This document shows, piece after piece, positions 7,936-17,820 of a stretch of DNA of 64,000 nucleotides. The translations under genes were made by a program, and so were the position numbers. Under the pieces are notes generated by a model. The model made no database searches. It was not told the DNA's origin and saw only the letters and a list, made by a program, of their open reading frames with translations. Position 1 is the stretch's first letter. Each line of letters opens with the position of its first letter. This DNA comes from Szabonella alba (GTDB lineage: Bacteria; Pseudomonadota; Alphaproteobacteria; Rhodobacterales; Rhodobacteraceae), in NCBI RefSeq assembly GCF_016765775.1, contig NZ_JAESVN010000002.1, positions 186,001 through 250,000 of the forward strand, written 5' to 3'.

Positions 7936-9770
7936 GATTGTTCCTTCAGACGGCCCTCAAGCCGGGTTTCATATCCGGCACGGGCGGCGCGGACGGTTTC
8001 ACGGGGGCTGACCTCGGGCACGGCGACATCCCACCAATGCCCGCCATGCGGGGTGGACGGATAGGGGTCCGTGTCGATCACGATGACATAGGGACCCTTG
8101 CGGTCGTGACGCGCGGCCAGCGCGGCCTCAAGCCCGGCAATATCGCTGACGCGCGCCGTCTCGGCCCCCATGCTTGCGGCATGGGCGGCAAAGTCGATCT
8201 GCGGCGCATTGCTGATCCGCGCATGGGCGTAAAGATTGTTGAACTCGGCCCCGCCGGTGCCCATCTGCAGCCGGTTGATGCAGCCATAGCCGCGATTGTC
8301 GGTGATGACGACGGTGAAGGCCACGCCCATCATCGCCGCCGTGGCCAGTTCGGAATTGGCCATCATATAGCTGCCATCGCCGACCATGCAGATCACGTCA
8401 CGCTCGGGTTGCGCCAGCTTGATGCCCATGGCGCCCGCGATCTCATATCCCATGCAGCTATAGCCGTATTCCATGTGATAGCCGCCGGGACGCGGGGCTT
8501 TCCACAGCTTGTGCAATTCCCCCGGCATGGTGCCTGCCGCGCACATCACCACCGTATCGGGGGTTGAGGCCCGCTGCACCGCGCCGATCACCTGCTGATC
8601 GGTCGGCAGGGCATTGCTGTCAGCAGGCGCATCGGTCAGCGGATCGACCAGCGCAAACCAGTCGGCCTTCAACCCCTCGGGCGGGGGCGGCGGGCGATGG
8701 TCGCGCAATTCATAGGATAATGCCGTCAGCGCCATGCGCGCATCGGCGCAAAGCGGCTCGGCCCCGTGTTTCATCGCGTCATAGGCCGCGACATTGATCG
8801 AGACCAGCCGACGACCCGGATGGCGGAACAGATCCCATGATCCGGTGGTGAAATCCTGAAACCGGGTGCCGACGCCCAGCACCAGATCGGCATCGGCACA
8901 GATCCGGTTGGCGCTGTCCGCCCCCGTTACGCCGACCGGGCCGAAGTTCCAGCCGTGATCCCAGGGCAGGGCGGATTTGCCCGCCTGCGTTTCCACGACC
9001 GGGATGCCATGGGTTTCGGCAAAGCGGGCCAGATCGTCACAGGCATCCGAGAAATGCACCCCGCCCCCGGCCACGATGACGGGCCGTTTCGCCGCGCGCA
9101 GCAGGTCGCGCACGCGCCAGATTTCCGCCTGATCGGGATAGGGGCGGCGAAAGCGCCAGATGCGGGGGGCAAAGAACGTCTCGGGCCAGTCATAGGCCTC
9201 GGCCTGCACATCCTGACAAAAGGACAGGCAGACCGGGCCGCATTCGGCGGGGTCTGTCATCACCCGCAGGGTGCGCGGCAGGGCGGTCAGCAGATGTTCG
9301 GGGCGCAGGATGCGGTCGAAATAGCGCACCACGGGGCGGAAACAGTCATTCGCGCTGACCGTGCCATCGCCGAAATCCTCAATCTGTTGCAGCACCGGAT
9401 CGGGGCCGCGCCCGGCAAAGACATCGCCCGGCACGAACAGGACCGGCAGGCGGTTCACATGGGCCAGCGCCGCCGCTGTCACCATATTCGTTGCCCCCGG
9501 CCCGATGGAGGAGGTGACCATCATCGCGCGGGTCCGCTGCAACTGTTTGGCATAGGCGATGGCCGAATGGGCCATGGTCTGTTCGTTCTGGCCGCGCCAT
9601 GTGGGGAAATCGTCACCGATGCCTTCCAGCGCCTCACCCAGCCCGGCGACATTGCCATGGCCGAAGATCGCCCAGCATCCCTCGATGAAACGCTGCCCCG
9701 TCTCGGTCTTTTGCACAGACAGCCAGCGCACCATGGCCTGCGCCGCCGTCAGCCGGATCGTTCCGCCCAT
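7932..9770 (-). CDS. iolD: 3D-(3,5/4)-trihydroxycyclohexane-1,2-dione hydrolase
   Basis: 612-residue thiamine-diphosphate enzyme that opens the inositol ring, giving 5-deoxy-glucuronate. It has the three-domain acetolactate-synthase-like layout. The N-terminal PYR domain has GFIxG-type sequence FIEGCWAIFGHGN and SIGPGATNMVTAAA. The middle domain contains VIVAGGGVHFS. The C-terminal ThDP domain has the GDGSYMMANSELATA motif with Mg2+ and ThDP ligands, and the tail PHGGHWWDVAVPE is typical of IolD. The start at 9770 (MGGTIRLTAAQ) was preferred over an upstream frame without homology. iolE overlaps its end by 4 bp and iolC ends 22 bp before its start. Confidence 0.97.
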   Translation of the reverse strand: MGGTIRLTAAQAMVRWLSVQKTETGQRFIEGCWAIFGHGNVAGLGEALEGIGDDFPTWRGQNEQTMAHSAIAYAKQLQRTRAMMVTSSIGPGATNMVTAAALAHVNRLPVLFVPGDVFAGRGPDPVLQQIEDFGDGTVSANDCFRPVVRYFDRILRPEHLLTALPRTLRVMTDPAECGPVCLSFCQDVQAEAYDWPETFFAPRIWRFRRPYPDQAEIWRVRDLLRAAKRPVIVAGGGVHFSDACDDLARFAETHGIPVVETQAGKSALPWDHGWNFGPVGVTGADSANRICADADLVLGVGTRFQDFTTGSWDLFRHPGRRLVSINVAAYDAMKHGAEPLCADARMALTALSYELRDHRPPPPPEGLKADWFALVDPLTDAPADSNALPTDQQVIGAVQRASTPDTVVMCAAGTMPGELHKLWKAPRPGGYHMEYGYSCMGYEIAGAMGIKLAQPERDVICMVGDGSYMMANSELATAAMMGVAFTVVITDNRGYGCINRLQMGTGGAEFNNLYAHARISNAPQIDFAAHAASMGAETARVSDIAGLEAALAARHDRKGPYVIVIDTDPYPSTPHGGHWWDVAVPEVSPRETVRAARAGYETRLEGRLKEQS

Positions 9771-9792
9771 ATCAGTTCCCCCCTTGCACCCG

Positions 9793-11712
9793 TCAGGCCG
9801 CCACGGATGCGGCCGCACGGGCCGCATCCCAGATGGCGCAAAGCCGCGCATAGCGCGCGCGCATTTCCTCAATTGCAGCCTCATCCGCCAGTCCACCCGC
9901 CAGCCAGCGCCGCGCGGTGTCGGCAAAGATCGTGCGGCCCACGGCGAATCCCTTCACCAGCGGAAATTCCGCCGCTGTCGCAAAACTGGCCGCCAGTTCC
10001 GCCTCGGGCGCGTCCAGCCCCAGCACCACGATGCCGCGTGTATACCGGTCATGCGCCTCGATCGCGGCAATGGCCTTGGCCCATGCGGCGCGGGTGGTCA
10101 GGGGTTCCAGCTTCCACCAGTCGGGGAAGATCCCGGCCGCGTAGAAGCGCGAAATCACCGCTGCCGTGGTTTCATCATCGACCGGGCCAACCCGCGACGG
10201 AATCACCTCCAGCAGAAATTCCAGCCCGTTGCGCCGCGCCGCCGTGAACAGACGGTTCACCGTGGCAATCTGCGTCTCCCAGATCGCGGCCTCCTCATCC
10301 GGGTGGCAGAAACACAGCACCTTGACGACATTGCCGCGCGCCCATTCGCCCAAGCCACCGCAATCGGGGCCAAGCGCCGGTTCCAGTTGCAGCGGATGTG
10401 ATCCCGGCCATTCCGCAGGCCGCCCGACCCACAGCCCAGTGCCGGTCGCCGCATGAAGCGCGCGCCGCCCGATGCGGTCATCGCACAACACACCGTAACC
10501 CGCCCGCCCGGCCTGCACCGCCTGCGCGGCCCGCAGGCACAGATCCTTGAAGGCGGCCCCCTTGGCGGGGGTGTAGCCCGGCATCTCCTCAAGCTGTTTG
10601 CGGTGGTCGAAGGCGAAGATGCGGATATCGGCCAGATCGGGGCCATGATTGCGGGCGCGGTTGGTGGACCAGTGGATCTGTTCCAGCGCCGCATCATTGC
10701 GCAGATCGGGCCGGATCACGCCACGTTCCAGAAAGAACTCCAGTTCCGCAAGCGACGGATAGGCCGGGGTGCAGCCGTGGCGCGACACCGCAAAGGCGCC
10801 GCAGGCATTGGCGTATTTCAGGGCGGTCGGCCAGTCGGTCCCGTCCAGCCAGCCCTTCATCAGCCCCGAGAAGAACCCGTCACCCGCCCCCAGCACATTG
10901 AACACCTCAATCGGGAAGCCCGGACCGCTTTGGCCGTCATCCAGACTGTCGGGGATCGCGCCCTCGAACGCGACCGCGCCCGCCGCACCGCGTTTGCAGA
11001 CCAGCACAGCATCCGACACCGCCCGCGCCGCGCGCAAGGCGGCAATCGTGTCGGTGCTGCCGCCGGCGATATGAAACTCCTCCTCAGTGCCGACGATCAG
11101 ATCGAAGAAATGCAGATGCGATTGCAGTTTCGCCGTCACCTTGGCGCTTTCGACAAAGCGGCTTTCGCCATCGCCATGCCCTGCGACCCCCCAGAGGTTC
11201 GGGCGGTAGTCGATATCCAGCGCGGTTTTCACCCTATGTTTCCGCGCCAGCCGCAGCGCCTTCAGGACCGCCGCCTCGGTGCGTGGATTGCTCAGATGCG
11301 TGCCGGTCGGCAGAAGCGCACGGGCCGAGGCGATGAAATCCTCGTCGATATCCGCCTCGCACAGCGCCATATCTGCGCAGTTTTCCCGGTAAAAGATCAG
11401 CGGAAACTGATCCTCATTGCGGATGCCCAGCAGGACCAGTGCGGTCAGGCGTTCGGGATCGGTCACGACGCCGCGCGTCTCCACCCCCTCGCGCGCGATC
11501 TGTTCGCGGATGAAGCGGCCCATATGTTCATCGCCAACCCGGGTGATGACCGCGGACCGCAGCCCCAGCCGCGCAGTGCCACAGGCGATATTCGTGGGAC
11601 TGCCGCCGATATATTTGGCGAAACTTCCCATATCCTCAAGCCGCCCGCCCACCTGCGCGCCGTAAAGATCGACCGAGGACCGGCCGATCGTGATCAGATC
11701 AAGCTGCTTCAT
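9793..11712 (-). CDS. iolC: Bifunctional 5-dehydro-2-deoxygluconokinase / DUF2090 (aldolase-type) fusion
   Basis: 639 residues in two parts. Residues 1 to about 325 are a PfkB/ribokinase-family kinase: opening [35 protein letters not shown] and the anion-hole/base motif [14 protein letters not shown]. It phosphorylates 2-deoxy-5-keto-gluconate. Residues from about 330 to the end form a DUF2090 domain ([42 protein letters not shown]), thought to act as the 5-dehydro-2-deoxyphosphogluconate aldolase in fused proteins. That fits the lack of a separate iolJ gene in this operon. The first 14 bp overlap the end of the second dehydrogenase gene. Confidence 0.93.
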   Translation of the reverse strand: MKQLDLITIGRSSVDLYGAQVGGRLEDMGSFAKYIGGSPTNIACGTARLGLRSAVITRVGDEHMGRFIREQIAREGVETRGVVTDPERLTALVLLGIRNEDQFPLIFYRENCADMALCEADIDEDFIASARALLPTGTHLSNPRTEAAVLKALRLARKHRVKTALDIDYRPNLWGVAGHGDGESRFVESAKVTAKLQSHLHFFDLIVGTEEEFHIAGGSTDTIAALRAARAVSDAVLVCKRGAAGAVAFEGAIPDSLDDGQSGPGFPIEVFNVLGAGDGFFSGLMKGWLDGTDWPTALKYANACGAFAVSRHGCTPAYPSLAELEFFLERGVIRPDLRNDAALEQIHWSTNRARNHGPDLADIRIFAFDHRKQLEEMPGYTPAKGAAFKDLCLRAAQAVQAGRAGYGVLCDDRIGRRALHAATGTGLWVGRPAEWPGSHPLQLEPALGPDCGGLGEWARGNVVKVLCFCHPDEEAAIWETQIATVNRLFTAARRNGLEFLLEVIPSRVGPVDDETTAAVISRFYAAGIFPDWWKLEPLTTRAAWAKAIAAIEAHDRYTRGIVVLGLDAPEAELAASFATAAEFPLVKGFAVGRTIFADTARRWLAGGLADEAAIEEMRARYARLCAIWDAARAAASVAA

Positions 11713-12814
11713 CTTGCAATTCCTCGGGTCGGACGGGGCGGCCTTGCGACCGGGCCATGGCGTGAATGATCCGCTCGATCACCAGACCGGCGGCGAAATC
11801 GGGGCCGCAGGGCGGCCCGCCCCCAATGGCGCGGATCAGGTCGCGGGCCTCGATCACCTTCTGTTCGTTGAAGCCGATACCATGGCCGGGGGCCGGGCAG
11901 AAGGCGGCGAAATCGGGCTGGTCGGGTCCGGCGACATGGCGGGTAAAACCGGCCTCGCCTGCGCGGTGGACCCAAAGTTCATTCATGTTTTCCTGATCGA
12001 AATGCAGCGTGCCCAGACTGCCCTGCACTTCCCATTGCAAGCGGCATTTGCGCCCGCGCGCCACGCGCGATGTGGCAAAAGACCCCTGCGCGCCGCTGGC
12101 AAAGCGGATCAGCGCCAGCGCGCTGTCCTCATTCTCCACCGTGCGCGGACCGTCGGGTGCGGGGCGTTCTGGTACAGCAATGGCGGTCAGGGCGGTAACC
12201 TCCTCCACCGCGCCCATCAGGGCCACCATGACGCTGACCAGATGGCAGCCCAGATCGCCAAGCGCGCCCAGACCCCCGCCCTGATGCGTCATCCGCCAGG
12301 ACCAGGGCAAGGCGGGGTCGGCGCTGTAATCCTCATCATAGACGCCGCGAAAGGCCAGCGGCACGCCGATATCGCCCGCCTGCACCATGGCCCGCGCGGC
12401 CTGAAAGGCGGGGGAACGGAGGTAATTATACCCCAGCAGCGTAACCTGCCCCGGATGGGCTGCGGCAATCCTTGACATGGCCGCCGCATCCGCCAGCGTC
12501 AGCGCCATCGGCTTTTCCAGCCAGACATGTTTGCCCGCGCGCAGCGCCGCCTCGGCCATGGGCCGGTGCAGCCCGTTCGGCGTGGTGATCGACACGACAT
12601 CCACCGCCCCGTCACTGACCGCCGCCTGCCAGTCCGCCGTCGCCCGGGCAAAACCGAACTGCTGCGCGAAGGCTCCGGCCTGTTCAGGGGTCGCATCGGC
12701 AAGGATTTCCAGCCGGGGTTGCGCACCGCCAAAAGTGGCGGCGACATTGCGCCATGCCAGCGCGTGGCATTTGCCCATGAAGCCCGTGCCGATCAGCGCA
12801 ACGCCAAGCGTCAT
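11699..12814 (-). CDS. Gfo/Idh/MocA-family oxidoreductase, second inositol-type dehydrogenase
   Basis: 371 residues from the ATG at 12814 (a GTG one codon upstream is possible). The Rossmann opening [18 protein letters not shown], the EKPMAL motif with catalytic Lys, YNYLRSPAF and [14 protein letters not shown] are standard for the family. It lies between iolG and iolC with overlapping reading frames at both ends (ATGA with iolG, 14 bp with iolC), so it belongs to the operon. The likely substrate is another inositol isomer or a keto-inositol, such as scyllo-inositol or scyllo-inosose. This comes from context, and substrate specificity cannot be read from sequence here. Confidence 0.85.
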   Translation of the reverse strand: MTLGVALIGTGFMGKCHALAWRNVAATFGGAQPRLEILADATPEQAGAFAQQFGFARATADWQAAVSDGAVDVVSITTPNGLHRPMAEAALRAGKHVWLEKPMALTLADAAAMSRIAAAHPGQVTLLGYNYLRSPAFQAARAMVQAGDIGVPLAFRGVYDEDYSADPALPWSWRMTHQGGGLGALGDLGCHLVSVMVALMGAVEEVTALTAIAVPERPAPDGPRTVENEDSALALIRFASGAQGSFATSRVARGRKCRLQWEVQGSLGTLHFDQENMNELWVHRAGEAGFTRHVAGPDQPDFAAFCPAPGHGIGFNEQKVIEARDLIRAIGGGPPCGPDFAAGLVIERIIHAMARSQGRPVRPEELQDEAA

Positions 12815-13824
12815 CACGCGGCCTTTCCGACCGGACCGGCCAGCCGCACCACACGTCCCTGCTGTGCCGATTGCAGCGCCGCATCGGCCAGTTCCAGCGC
12901 GCGCAAACCGTCCTCGGTCGTGGTCGGCATGGCCCCGCCCGACTGCAGTGCCGCGACAAAGGCCGCGATTTCGGCTGCATAGGCCGCCGTATAGCGCGAC
13001 ATGAAGAAATTCAGCAAAGGCGCGTCATGAAACCCCTGTGCATCGGCAATCTGGATATTCGCCTCATGCTGGTTTTTCGCGCTGACCATACCGGTGCTGC
13101 CCAGAACCTCGATCCGCTGGTCATAGCCATAGGCGGCGCGGCGCGAATTGGTGATGATGGCCTGCCTGCCGCTGGCGGTGCGCAGGATCACGTTGACGCT
13201 GTCATAATCGCCCAACTCCCCGATCTTCGGATCGGTCAGGACCGAGGCCTGCGCCGTTACCGTCTCGACCTCCTCGCCCAAGAGCCAGCGGGCCATGTCG
13301 AAATCATGGATCGTCATGTCGCGGAAGATGCCGCCCGAGCGGGTGATATAATCATGCGGCGGCGCGCCCGGATCGCGGCTGGTGATGGTGACCATCTCGA
13401 CCTTGCCGATGCGGCCCGCGTCAATCGCGGATTTCAGCGCGGCGAAATCCGGGTCGAAACGACGGTTGAAGCCGACCATCACCCGGCCTTGGGTTTCCTG
13501 AACCACCTTCAGACAGGCGCGCACGCGGGCCGCATCCAGATCCACCGGCTTCTCGCAGAACACCGCCTTGCCAGCGCGGCAGAACCGTTCGATCAGGTCG
13601 GCATGGGTATCGGTGGGCGTGCAGATGACCACGGCATCCACATCCGCCGCAGCCTCGATTGCGCTTATCTCGCGGATTTCGCAGCCGTATTTCGAAGATA
13701 CCGCTGCCGCAGCCCCGGGCAGCGGGTCGGCGATGGCGACCAGCCGCGCGCCTTCGACCGAGGCGATGGCCCGGGCATGAACCTGTCCGATACGGCCCGC
13801 GCCCAGAACGGCAAATCTTGTCAT
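12814..13824 (-). CDS. iolG: Myo-inositol 2-dehydrogenase
   Basis: 336-residue NAD-dependent Gfo/Idh/MocA enzyme for the first catabolic step, myo-inositol to 2-keto-myo-inositol. It shows [17 protein letters not shown] (nucleotide binding), FCEKPVDLD with catalytic Lys, and [19 protein letters not shown] containing the Asp and His of the active site, a strong IolG match. The ATG at 13824 is preferred because GGAG lies 8 bases upstream; GTG at 13833 would place the start over that site. Its stop overlaps the next gene as ATGA. Confidence 0.93.
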   Translation of the reverse strand: MTRFAVLGAGRIGQVHARAIASVEGARLVAIADPLPGAAAAVSSKYGCEIREISAIEAAADVDAVVICTPTDTHADLIERFCRAGKAVFCEKPVDLDAARVRACLKVVQETQGRVMVGFNRRFDPDFAALKSAIDAGRIGKVEMVTITSRDPGAPPHDYITRSGGIFRDMTIHDFDMARWLLGEEVETVTAQASVLTDPKIGELGDYDSVNVILRTASGRQAIITNSRRAAYGYDQRIEVLGSTGMVSAKNQHEANIQIADAQGFHDAPLLNFFMSRYTAAYAAEIAAFVAALQSGGAMPTTTEDGLRALELADAALQSAQQGRVVRLAGPVGKAA

Positions 13825-13879
13825 TTCGGTCACTCCAAGAGGGCGCGTCGGCGCCGGATGTCACAGGGTTTTCGGGTGC

Positions 13880-14659
13880 TTACAACACGCCGTCAACGGC
13901 ATATTTGGGCTGGGTCAGCGCCCCGGTGATATAGGCGACGACTTCCTCACCGGTCACATCGGCAGCGCGCAGATTGGCGCAGATCCGGCCGCGCCGGAAC
14001 ACCACGATCCGGTCGCACAGATCCATCACCTGCCGCATGTTGTGGCTGATCAGGATCAGCGGTTCACCCTGCGATTTCAGCGTGCGGATGATGTTTTCCA
14101 CCTGCGCGGTCTCCTGAACCCCCAGCGCCGCCGTCGGTTCGTCCATGATCGTCAGCTTGGAATGAAAGGTCGCCGTGCGCGCGATGGCCACGCATTGCCG
14201 CTGCCCGCCCGACATGTTCTGGATCGTGTTGCGGATCGAGGGGATCTTGACCCCGGTTTTCTCAAGCGCGGCAATCGTATCGGCATGCATCGCCCGGTAA
14301 TCCAGCCGCCGGAACGGGCCAAGCCAGTTCCATTTCGTGCGTTCGCGCCCCAGAAACAGGTTGTCGGGCACATCCAGATGATCGGCAAGCGCAAGGGTCT
14401 GAAACACCGCCTCGATCCCGGCCTCCCGCGCATCCAGCGGTCCCTTGAACGCAACCCGCGCGCCGTCGAAATGGATCTCGCCCCGTGTCGGCTGCTCCAC
14501 CCCGGTGATCTGGCGCACGAAGGTCGATTTGCCCGCGCCGTTGTCGCCCATGATGGCGACATGTTCGCCCTTCATCAGGGTGAAATCAGCCCCTTCCAGC
14601 GCGTGGACACCGCCATAATGCTTGGTCAGGCCCCGGGTCTGCAGGATTACATCGCTCAT
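13880..14659 (-). CDS. Sugar (inositol) ABC transporter ATP-binding protein
   Basis: 259-residue single-domain ATPase of the CUT2 (ribose-type) group. It contains Walker A GDNGAGKST, Q-loop region AVFQTLALAD, signature NMSGGQRQCVAIAR, Walker B LTIMDEPTAALG and the switch His in LILISHNM. CUT2 systems often have a double-length ATPase such as RbsA; this one has a single domain, like FrcA-type transporters, and would act as a dimer with the adjacent permease. The start at 14659 (MSDVILQTRGL) has a good GGAG ribosome site. It lies 16 bp after the permease gene and 55 bp before iolG. Confidence 0.92.
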   Translation of the reverse strand: MSDVILQTRGLTKHYGGVHALEGADFTLMKGEHVAIMGDNGAGKSTFVRQITGVEQPTRGEIHFDGARVAFKGPLDAREAGIEAVFQTLALADHLDVPDNLFLGRERTKWNWLGPFRRLDYRAMHADTIAALEKTGVKIPSIRNTIQNMSGGQRQCVAIARTATFHSKLTIMDEPTAALGVQETAQVENIIRTLKSQGEPLILISHNMRQVMDLCDRIVVFRRGRICANLRAADVTGEEVVAYITGALTQPKYAVDGVL

Positions 14660-14675
14660 ATCCACTCCCTCCGCT

Positions 14676-15761
14676 TCACGACCGCTGGGCCGCGCGGCGC
14701 TGGCGCCACTGGTCCAGAACCACGGCGCCGACGATGATCGCGCCCTTGGCCATTTCCTGATAATAGGCATCCAGCCGCAGATAGGTGAAACCAGACAGGA
14801 TAACCCCGAAGATCAGCGCGCCCAGCGCCGTGCCGATGATCGAGCCACGCCCGCCCTGCAGGGAAATCCCGCCGATCACCGCCATGGCAATCGCGTCCAG
14901 TTCATACATCACGCCCATGCCGGCCTGCGCGGTCAGGTTCTTGGAACTCAGTACGATGGCGGCAATCGCGGCCAGCGCCCCGGCAATCGTGTAAACCAGC
15001 GTCAGATGCCGCTGGACATTGATCCCCGACATGCGCGCCGCATCCATATTCGACCCGATGGCATAGGTATGCTTGCCGTAAACCGTATGGCGCATGACCA
15101 GATAGAACAGCGCGGCCAGCACCGCGAAGATATAGACCGGCGTCATTCCGGCCCCGATTGCGGCATAGCTGTCGGTCGGAAAGGAAACCGGCTGGCCCAT
15201 GGTCCACCATTTCGCAACGCCGCGCGCGGTCACCATCATGCCCAGGGTCGCGATGAAGGGCGGAATGCGCGTATAGGCGACCAGAAGACCGTTGATCAGC
15301 CCGGCAACCAGCCCGCAGATCAGCCCGATGACCACCGGCACCAGCACCGGCAGATCGACCCAGCCCTGTTCAAAGAACACAGCGCGGGTATTGGGGCTGC
15401 CATTCACCTCGGCCACCTGCGCGAAACTCATCGCGATCATGGCCGTGGCCCCGACGATGGACCCCGATGACAGATCAATCCCGCCCGTCAGGATGACCTG
15501 CGTCACCCCCAGCGCAATGATCCCGACAATCGCGACCTGCAGAATGATGATCTTCAGCCGCGCCTCGTTGAAAATGCTGTCGAACCGGCCCTGCGTGTCG
15601 AAAAGAAAACTTTGCCCGTTCATATAGGGCAGAATCTGGCCCAGCACCTCGAACACCGCGACGATCAGGATCAGCGCCAGAAAGACGTTCAGTTCCGGCG
15701 GCCTGTGCCGTTTCGCGTGGTCATATTTCAACCCGCCCGTTCCCAAGGTTGCCCCTGTCAT
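14676..15761 (-). CDS. Sugar (inositol) ABC transporter permease, CUT2 type
   Basis: 361-residue inner-membrane permease of the BPD_transp_2/RbsC-like family, with about ten hydrophobic segments. Typical sequences are VTQVILTGGIDLSSGSIVG, IPPFIATLGMMVTARG, YAIGSNMDAARMSGI and VIGGISLQGGRGSIIG. These include the conserved Gly-rich loop that contacts the ATPase. It follows the periplasmic binding protein gene after 104 bp, with an intervening hairpin, and precedes the ATPase gene. Confidence 0.92.
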   Translation of the reverse strand: MTGATLGTGGLKYDHAKRHRPPELNVFLALILIVAVFEVLGQILPYMNGQSFLFDTQGRFDSIFNEARLKIIILQVAIVGIIALGVTQVILTGGIDLSSGSIVGATAMIAMSFAQVAEVNGSPNTRAVFFEQGWVDLPVLVPVVIGLICGLVAGLINGLLVAYTRIPPFIATLGMMVTARGVAKWWTMGQPVSFPTDSYAAIGAGMTPVYIFAVLAALFYLVMRHTVYGKHTYAIGSNMDAARMSGINVQRHLTLVYTIAGALAAIAAIVLSSKNLTAQAGMGVMYELDAIAMAVIGGISLQGGRGSIIGTALGALIFGVILSGFTYLRLDAYYQEMAKGAIIVGAVVLDQWRQRRAAQRS

Positions 15762-15814
15762 CGCACCCTACTCCCCCAATTTTTCAGGAACCCGCTCTTT
15801 CAGAACCCGCGGGA

Positions 15815-15831
15815 CGGCGGGCCTGCCGCCG
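15815..15831 (-). promoter_or_regulatory. Intercistronic hairpin between binding protein and permease genes
   Basis: CGGCGG (15815-15820) and CCGCCG (15826-15831) form a short perfect stem with a 5-base loop in the 104-bp gap. There is no T-run after it on the minus strand. Such hairpins after ABC binding-protein genes commonly stabilise the upstream message and attenuate the membrane components; here that is inference. Confidence 0.4.
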
Positions 15832-15865
15832 CCCCATTTTGCGGATCCGTGCCGCGCCGGTCGGA

Positions 15866-16813
15866 TCAGTTCGCGCTCAGGTAATCCGCGACAGTGTCGG
15901 GGGTCACCAGTTCGAAGGGGATATAGACCATCGAGTCCACCGCCTCACCCGCCACAAGGTCCAGCGCCGCCTGAAGCGCGCCACCGCCCTGCCCGGCCGC
16001 ATTCTGGAACACCGTCACATCCAGATCACCCGCCTGCATCGCGGACAGCGCGTCGCGCGTCGCATCCACGCCGGTCACAACGACATCCTCCATCGCGATG
16101 CCCGCCGCCTTCATCGCCTGCACCGCGCCGATGGCCATTTCGTCATTATTGGACAGGACCGCATCGAATTCCTGCCCCGAGGACAGCCAGTTGGTCATCA
16201 GGTTCTGCGCCTCGTCGCGCGACCAGTTGGCGGTCTGACGGTCGATGACCGACATGAAGCTGCACATGTCGGTGGCAAGGATATCGTCGAAATCCTTGGT
16301 GCGCTGCACGGCGGCCTGATTGGACAGCTCCCCCATCAGGATATAGACATTCGCGCCGTTCGATTTGCCTGCCGCGCGCAGCAGTTTGCAGGCCTCGAAC
16401 GCGGCCAGGGTGCCGGATTCGATTTCGTTCGATCCGACAAAGGCCTGACCTTCCGGCAGGCTGTCGGCATTGACCGGCTGGCGGTTGACATAGACCAGCG
16501 GCACGCCCGCGCTGGCGGCGGCGGCACTCATGGCCTCGGTGGCCGAGGTGTCGACCGGATTGACGATGATCGCCGCCACACCCGAGGCGATGAAATTGTT
16601 GATCTGGTCCAGTTGCCGGGCGACATCATTCTGCGCATCCTCGACCTGAAGATTGACGCCATCCATCCCGGCGGCGCTTTCGACCATGCCATTGCGCAGC
16701 ACGGTCAGGAAATTGTCGTCGAACAGCGCCATCGAGACGCCGATCTCCTGCGCCTGAACCGACGTCGTCAGCAGGGCCGCCGCCGCCGTGGCGGCAAGAA
16801 GGGTCTTCTTCAT
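15866..16813 (-). CDS. Sugar (inositol) ABC transporter substrate-binding protein
   Basis: 315-residue periplasmic-binding-protein-like I (ribose-type) protein. A clear Sec signal peptide MKKTLLAATAAAALLTTSV is cleaved near VQAQE. The mature part starts EIGVSMALFDDNF and includes ASGVAAIIVNPVDTSA, PLVYVNRQP, FVGSNEIESG, AVLSNNDEMAIGA and VVVTGVDATRDAL, typical sugar-contact segments. I chose the ATG at 16813 because it starts the signal peptide; the ORF can extend 12 codons upstream. The inositol operon around it indicates an inositol ligand, as for IbpA/InoE-type proteins, but the ligand is inferred. Confidence 0.92.
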   Translation of the reverse strand: MKKTLLAATAAAALLTTSVQAQEIGVSMALFDDNFLTVLRNGMVESAAGMDGVNLQVEDAQNDVARQLDQINNFIASGVAAIIVNPVDTSATEAMSAAAASAGVPLVYVNRQPVNADSLPEGQAFVGSNEIESGTLAAFEACKLLRAAGKSNGANVYILMGELSNQAAVQRTKDFDDILATDMCSFMSVIDRQTANWSRDEAQNLMTNWLSSGQEFDAVLSNNDEMAIGAVQAMKAAGIAMEDVVVTGVDATRDALSAMQAGDLDVTVFQNAAGQGGGALQAALDLVAGEAVDSMVYIPFELVTPDTVADYLSAN

Positions 16814-16878
16814 GTTTCTGGTTCCTCCCGTTATCGGTGTCCGGCGCACCGTGCTTACCTGCCGGAATCTCCTTCCCC

Positions 16879-17682
16879 TCAGCCGGTTCTTTCAGCGACC
16901 GCGCGGGAAAGGTGGTCGAACGACCGGCGCAGGGCCGGCAGCGGTTCGCTCAGCGCCTGAATCCCGGGCGCGAAACACTCGTAACTGAACTCACCATCAT
17001 ATCCGGCCCGGATCAGCGCAGCGATCTGCCCCGCATTGTCCAGCCGGTCGCGCCCGTCGACCAGAACGCGGTGGTGATCCTCCATCCCGTCAACCGGCAG
17101 GTCGGGATGCACCACGCCCGAGACATGGACGAGGCCCGTCTCGGTGGCGTAAAGCGGCCCTCCCCCGGCAAGATGGTGGTGGAACGTGTCATGCACGATG
17201 CGAAACTGCGCCCCCATCCCCAACGCCCCGATCTGTTCGACCAGTTCCGATTTCTGCCGCAGGGATGAGCGCGCAAAGCCCAAAGGCTCTACCAGCGCCA
17301 CCATCCCCGCCTTTTCCAGCAATGGCTGGCATCCCTCCAGCGCGGGACGCAGATCGCCCGGCGCACCGTCATTGCGCGGGATCAGGCTGATGCTTTCAGC
17401 GCCTGCGCGCTGCGCCAGACCGATCAGCGTTGCCACCTCGGCAGCGCGGGCCGCATCCCAGCAGTTGAACGGATAAACCTGACTGAGGCCCAGCAGGCGC
17501 AGACCGCGATCCCGCAGCATCGCCTGCACCTGCCCGGGTGCCTGCCCGTCGAAAACCGGACGGCCAAACCCGTCCAGATCATTGCGCAGCTCGACCCCGG
17601 CACAGCCCAGATCCCGCGCCAGATCCAGAAAGGCAGGCAGCGGCAGATACGGTGCCGTCATCTGGTTCAACGCGAATTTCAT
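16879..17682 (-). CDS. Sugar phosphate isomerase/epimerase-like TIM-barrel protein (IolI-like)
   Basis: 267-residue xylose-isomerase-like TIM barrel (AP_endonuc_2 family). Recognisable parts are MKFALNQMT, GVELRNDLDG, GMVALVEPLGF, FRIVHDTFHHHL (metal ligands) and YDGEFSYECFAP. In inositol operons this family supplies inosose isomerase (IolI), which interconverts keto-inositols so that both D-chiro- and myo-inositol can enter the pathway. It is the first gene of the operon and starts 66 bp before the binding-protein gene. The exact reaction is inferred from context. Confidence 0.8.
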   Translation of the reverse strand: MKFALNQMTAPYLPLPAFLDLARDLGCAGVELRNDLDGFGRPVFDGQAPGQVQAMLRDRGLRLLGLSQVYPFNCWDAARAAEVATLIGLAQRAGAESISLIPRNDGAPGDLRPALEGCQPLLEKAGMVALVEPLGFARSSLRQKSELVEQIGALGMGAQFRIVHDTFHHHLAGGGPLYATETGLVHVSGVVHPDLPVDGMEDHHRVLVDGRDRLDNAGQIAALIRAGYDGEFSYECFAPGIQALSEPLPALRRSFDHLSRAVAERTG

Positions 17683-17766
17683 GGCCGTTCTATCCCCCGA
17701 CAGGATGCCAGACCCTGCTCTCTGGGACAGGACGCTGACCTGCAGGGGGGATTCGGTCAATCTTCA

Positions 17767-17786
17767 CACCACGATTTCACGTCATT
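17767..17786. promoter_or_regulatory. Probable LacI-family operator in the inositol operon promoter
   Basis: This 20-bp stretch matches the palindromic operator at 18870-18889 in 15 of 20 positions, including an identical 10-mer TTCACGTCAT. It overlaps a second inverted repeat, ACGTCA-N4-TGACGT (17779-17794), and a half site TGACG lies at 17813-17817. All are between the first operon gene (start 17682) and the end of the regulator gene (17821), where the operon promoter must be. Confidence 0.6.
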
Positions 17787-17820
17787 TCTGACGTTAAATT
17801 CGCAGGCTTGAATGACGTTT

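Noticed and set aside
8955-10247. 430-codon plus-strand ORF
   Set aside because: Antisense to iolD and iolC, with no recognisable domain.
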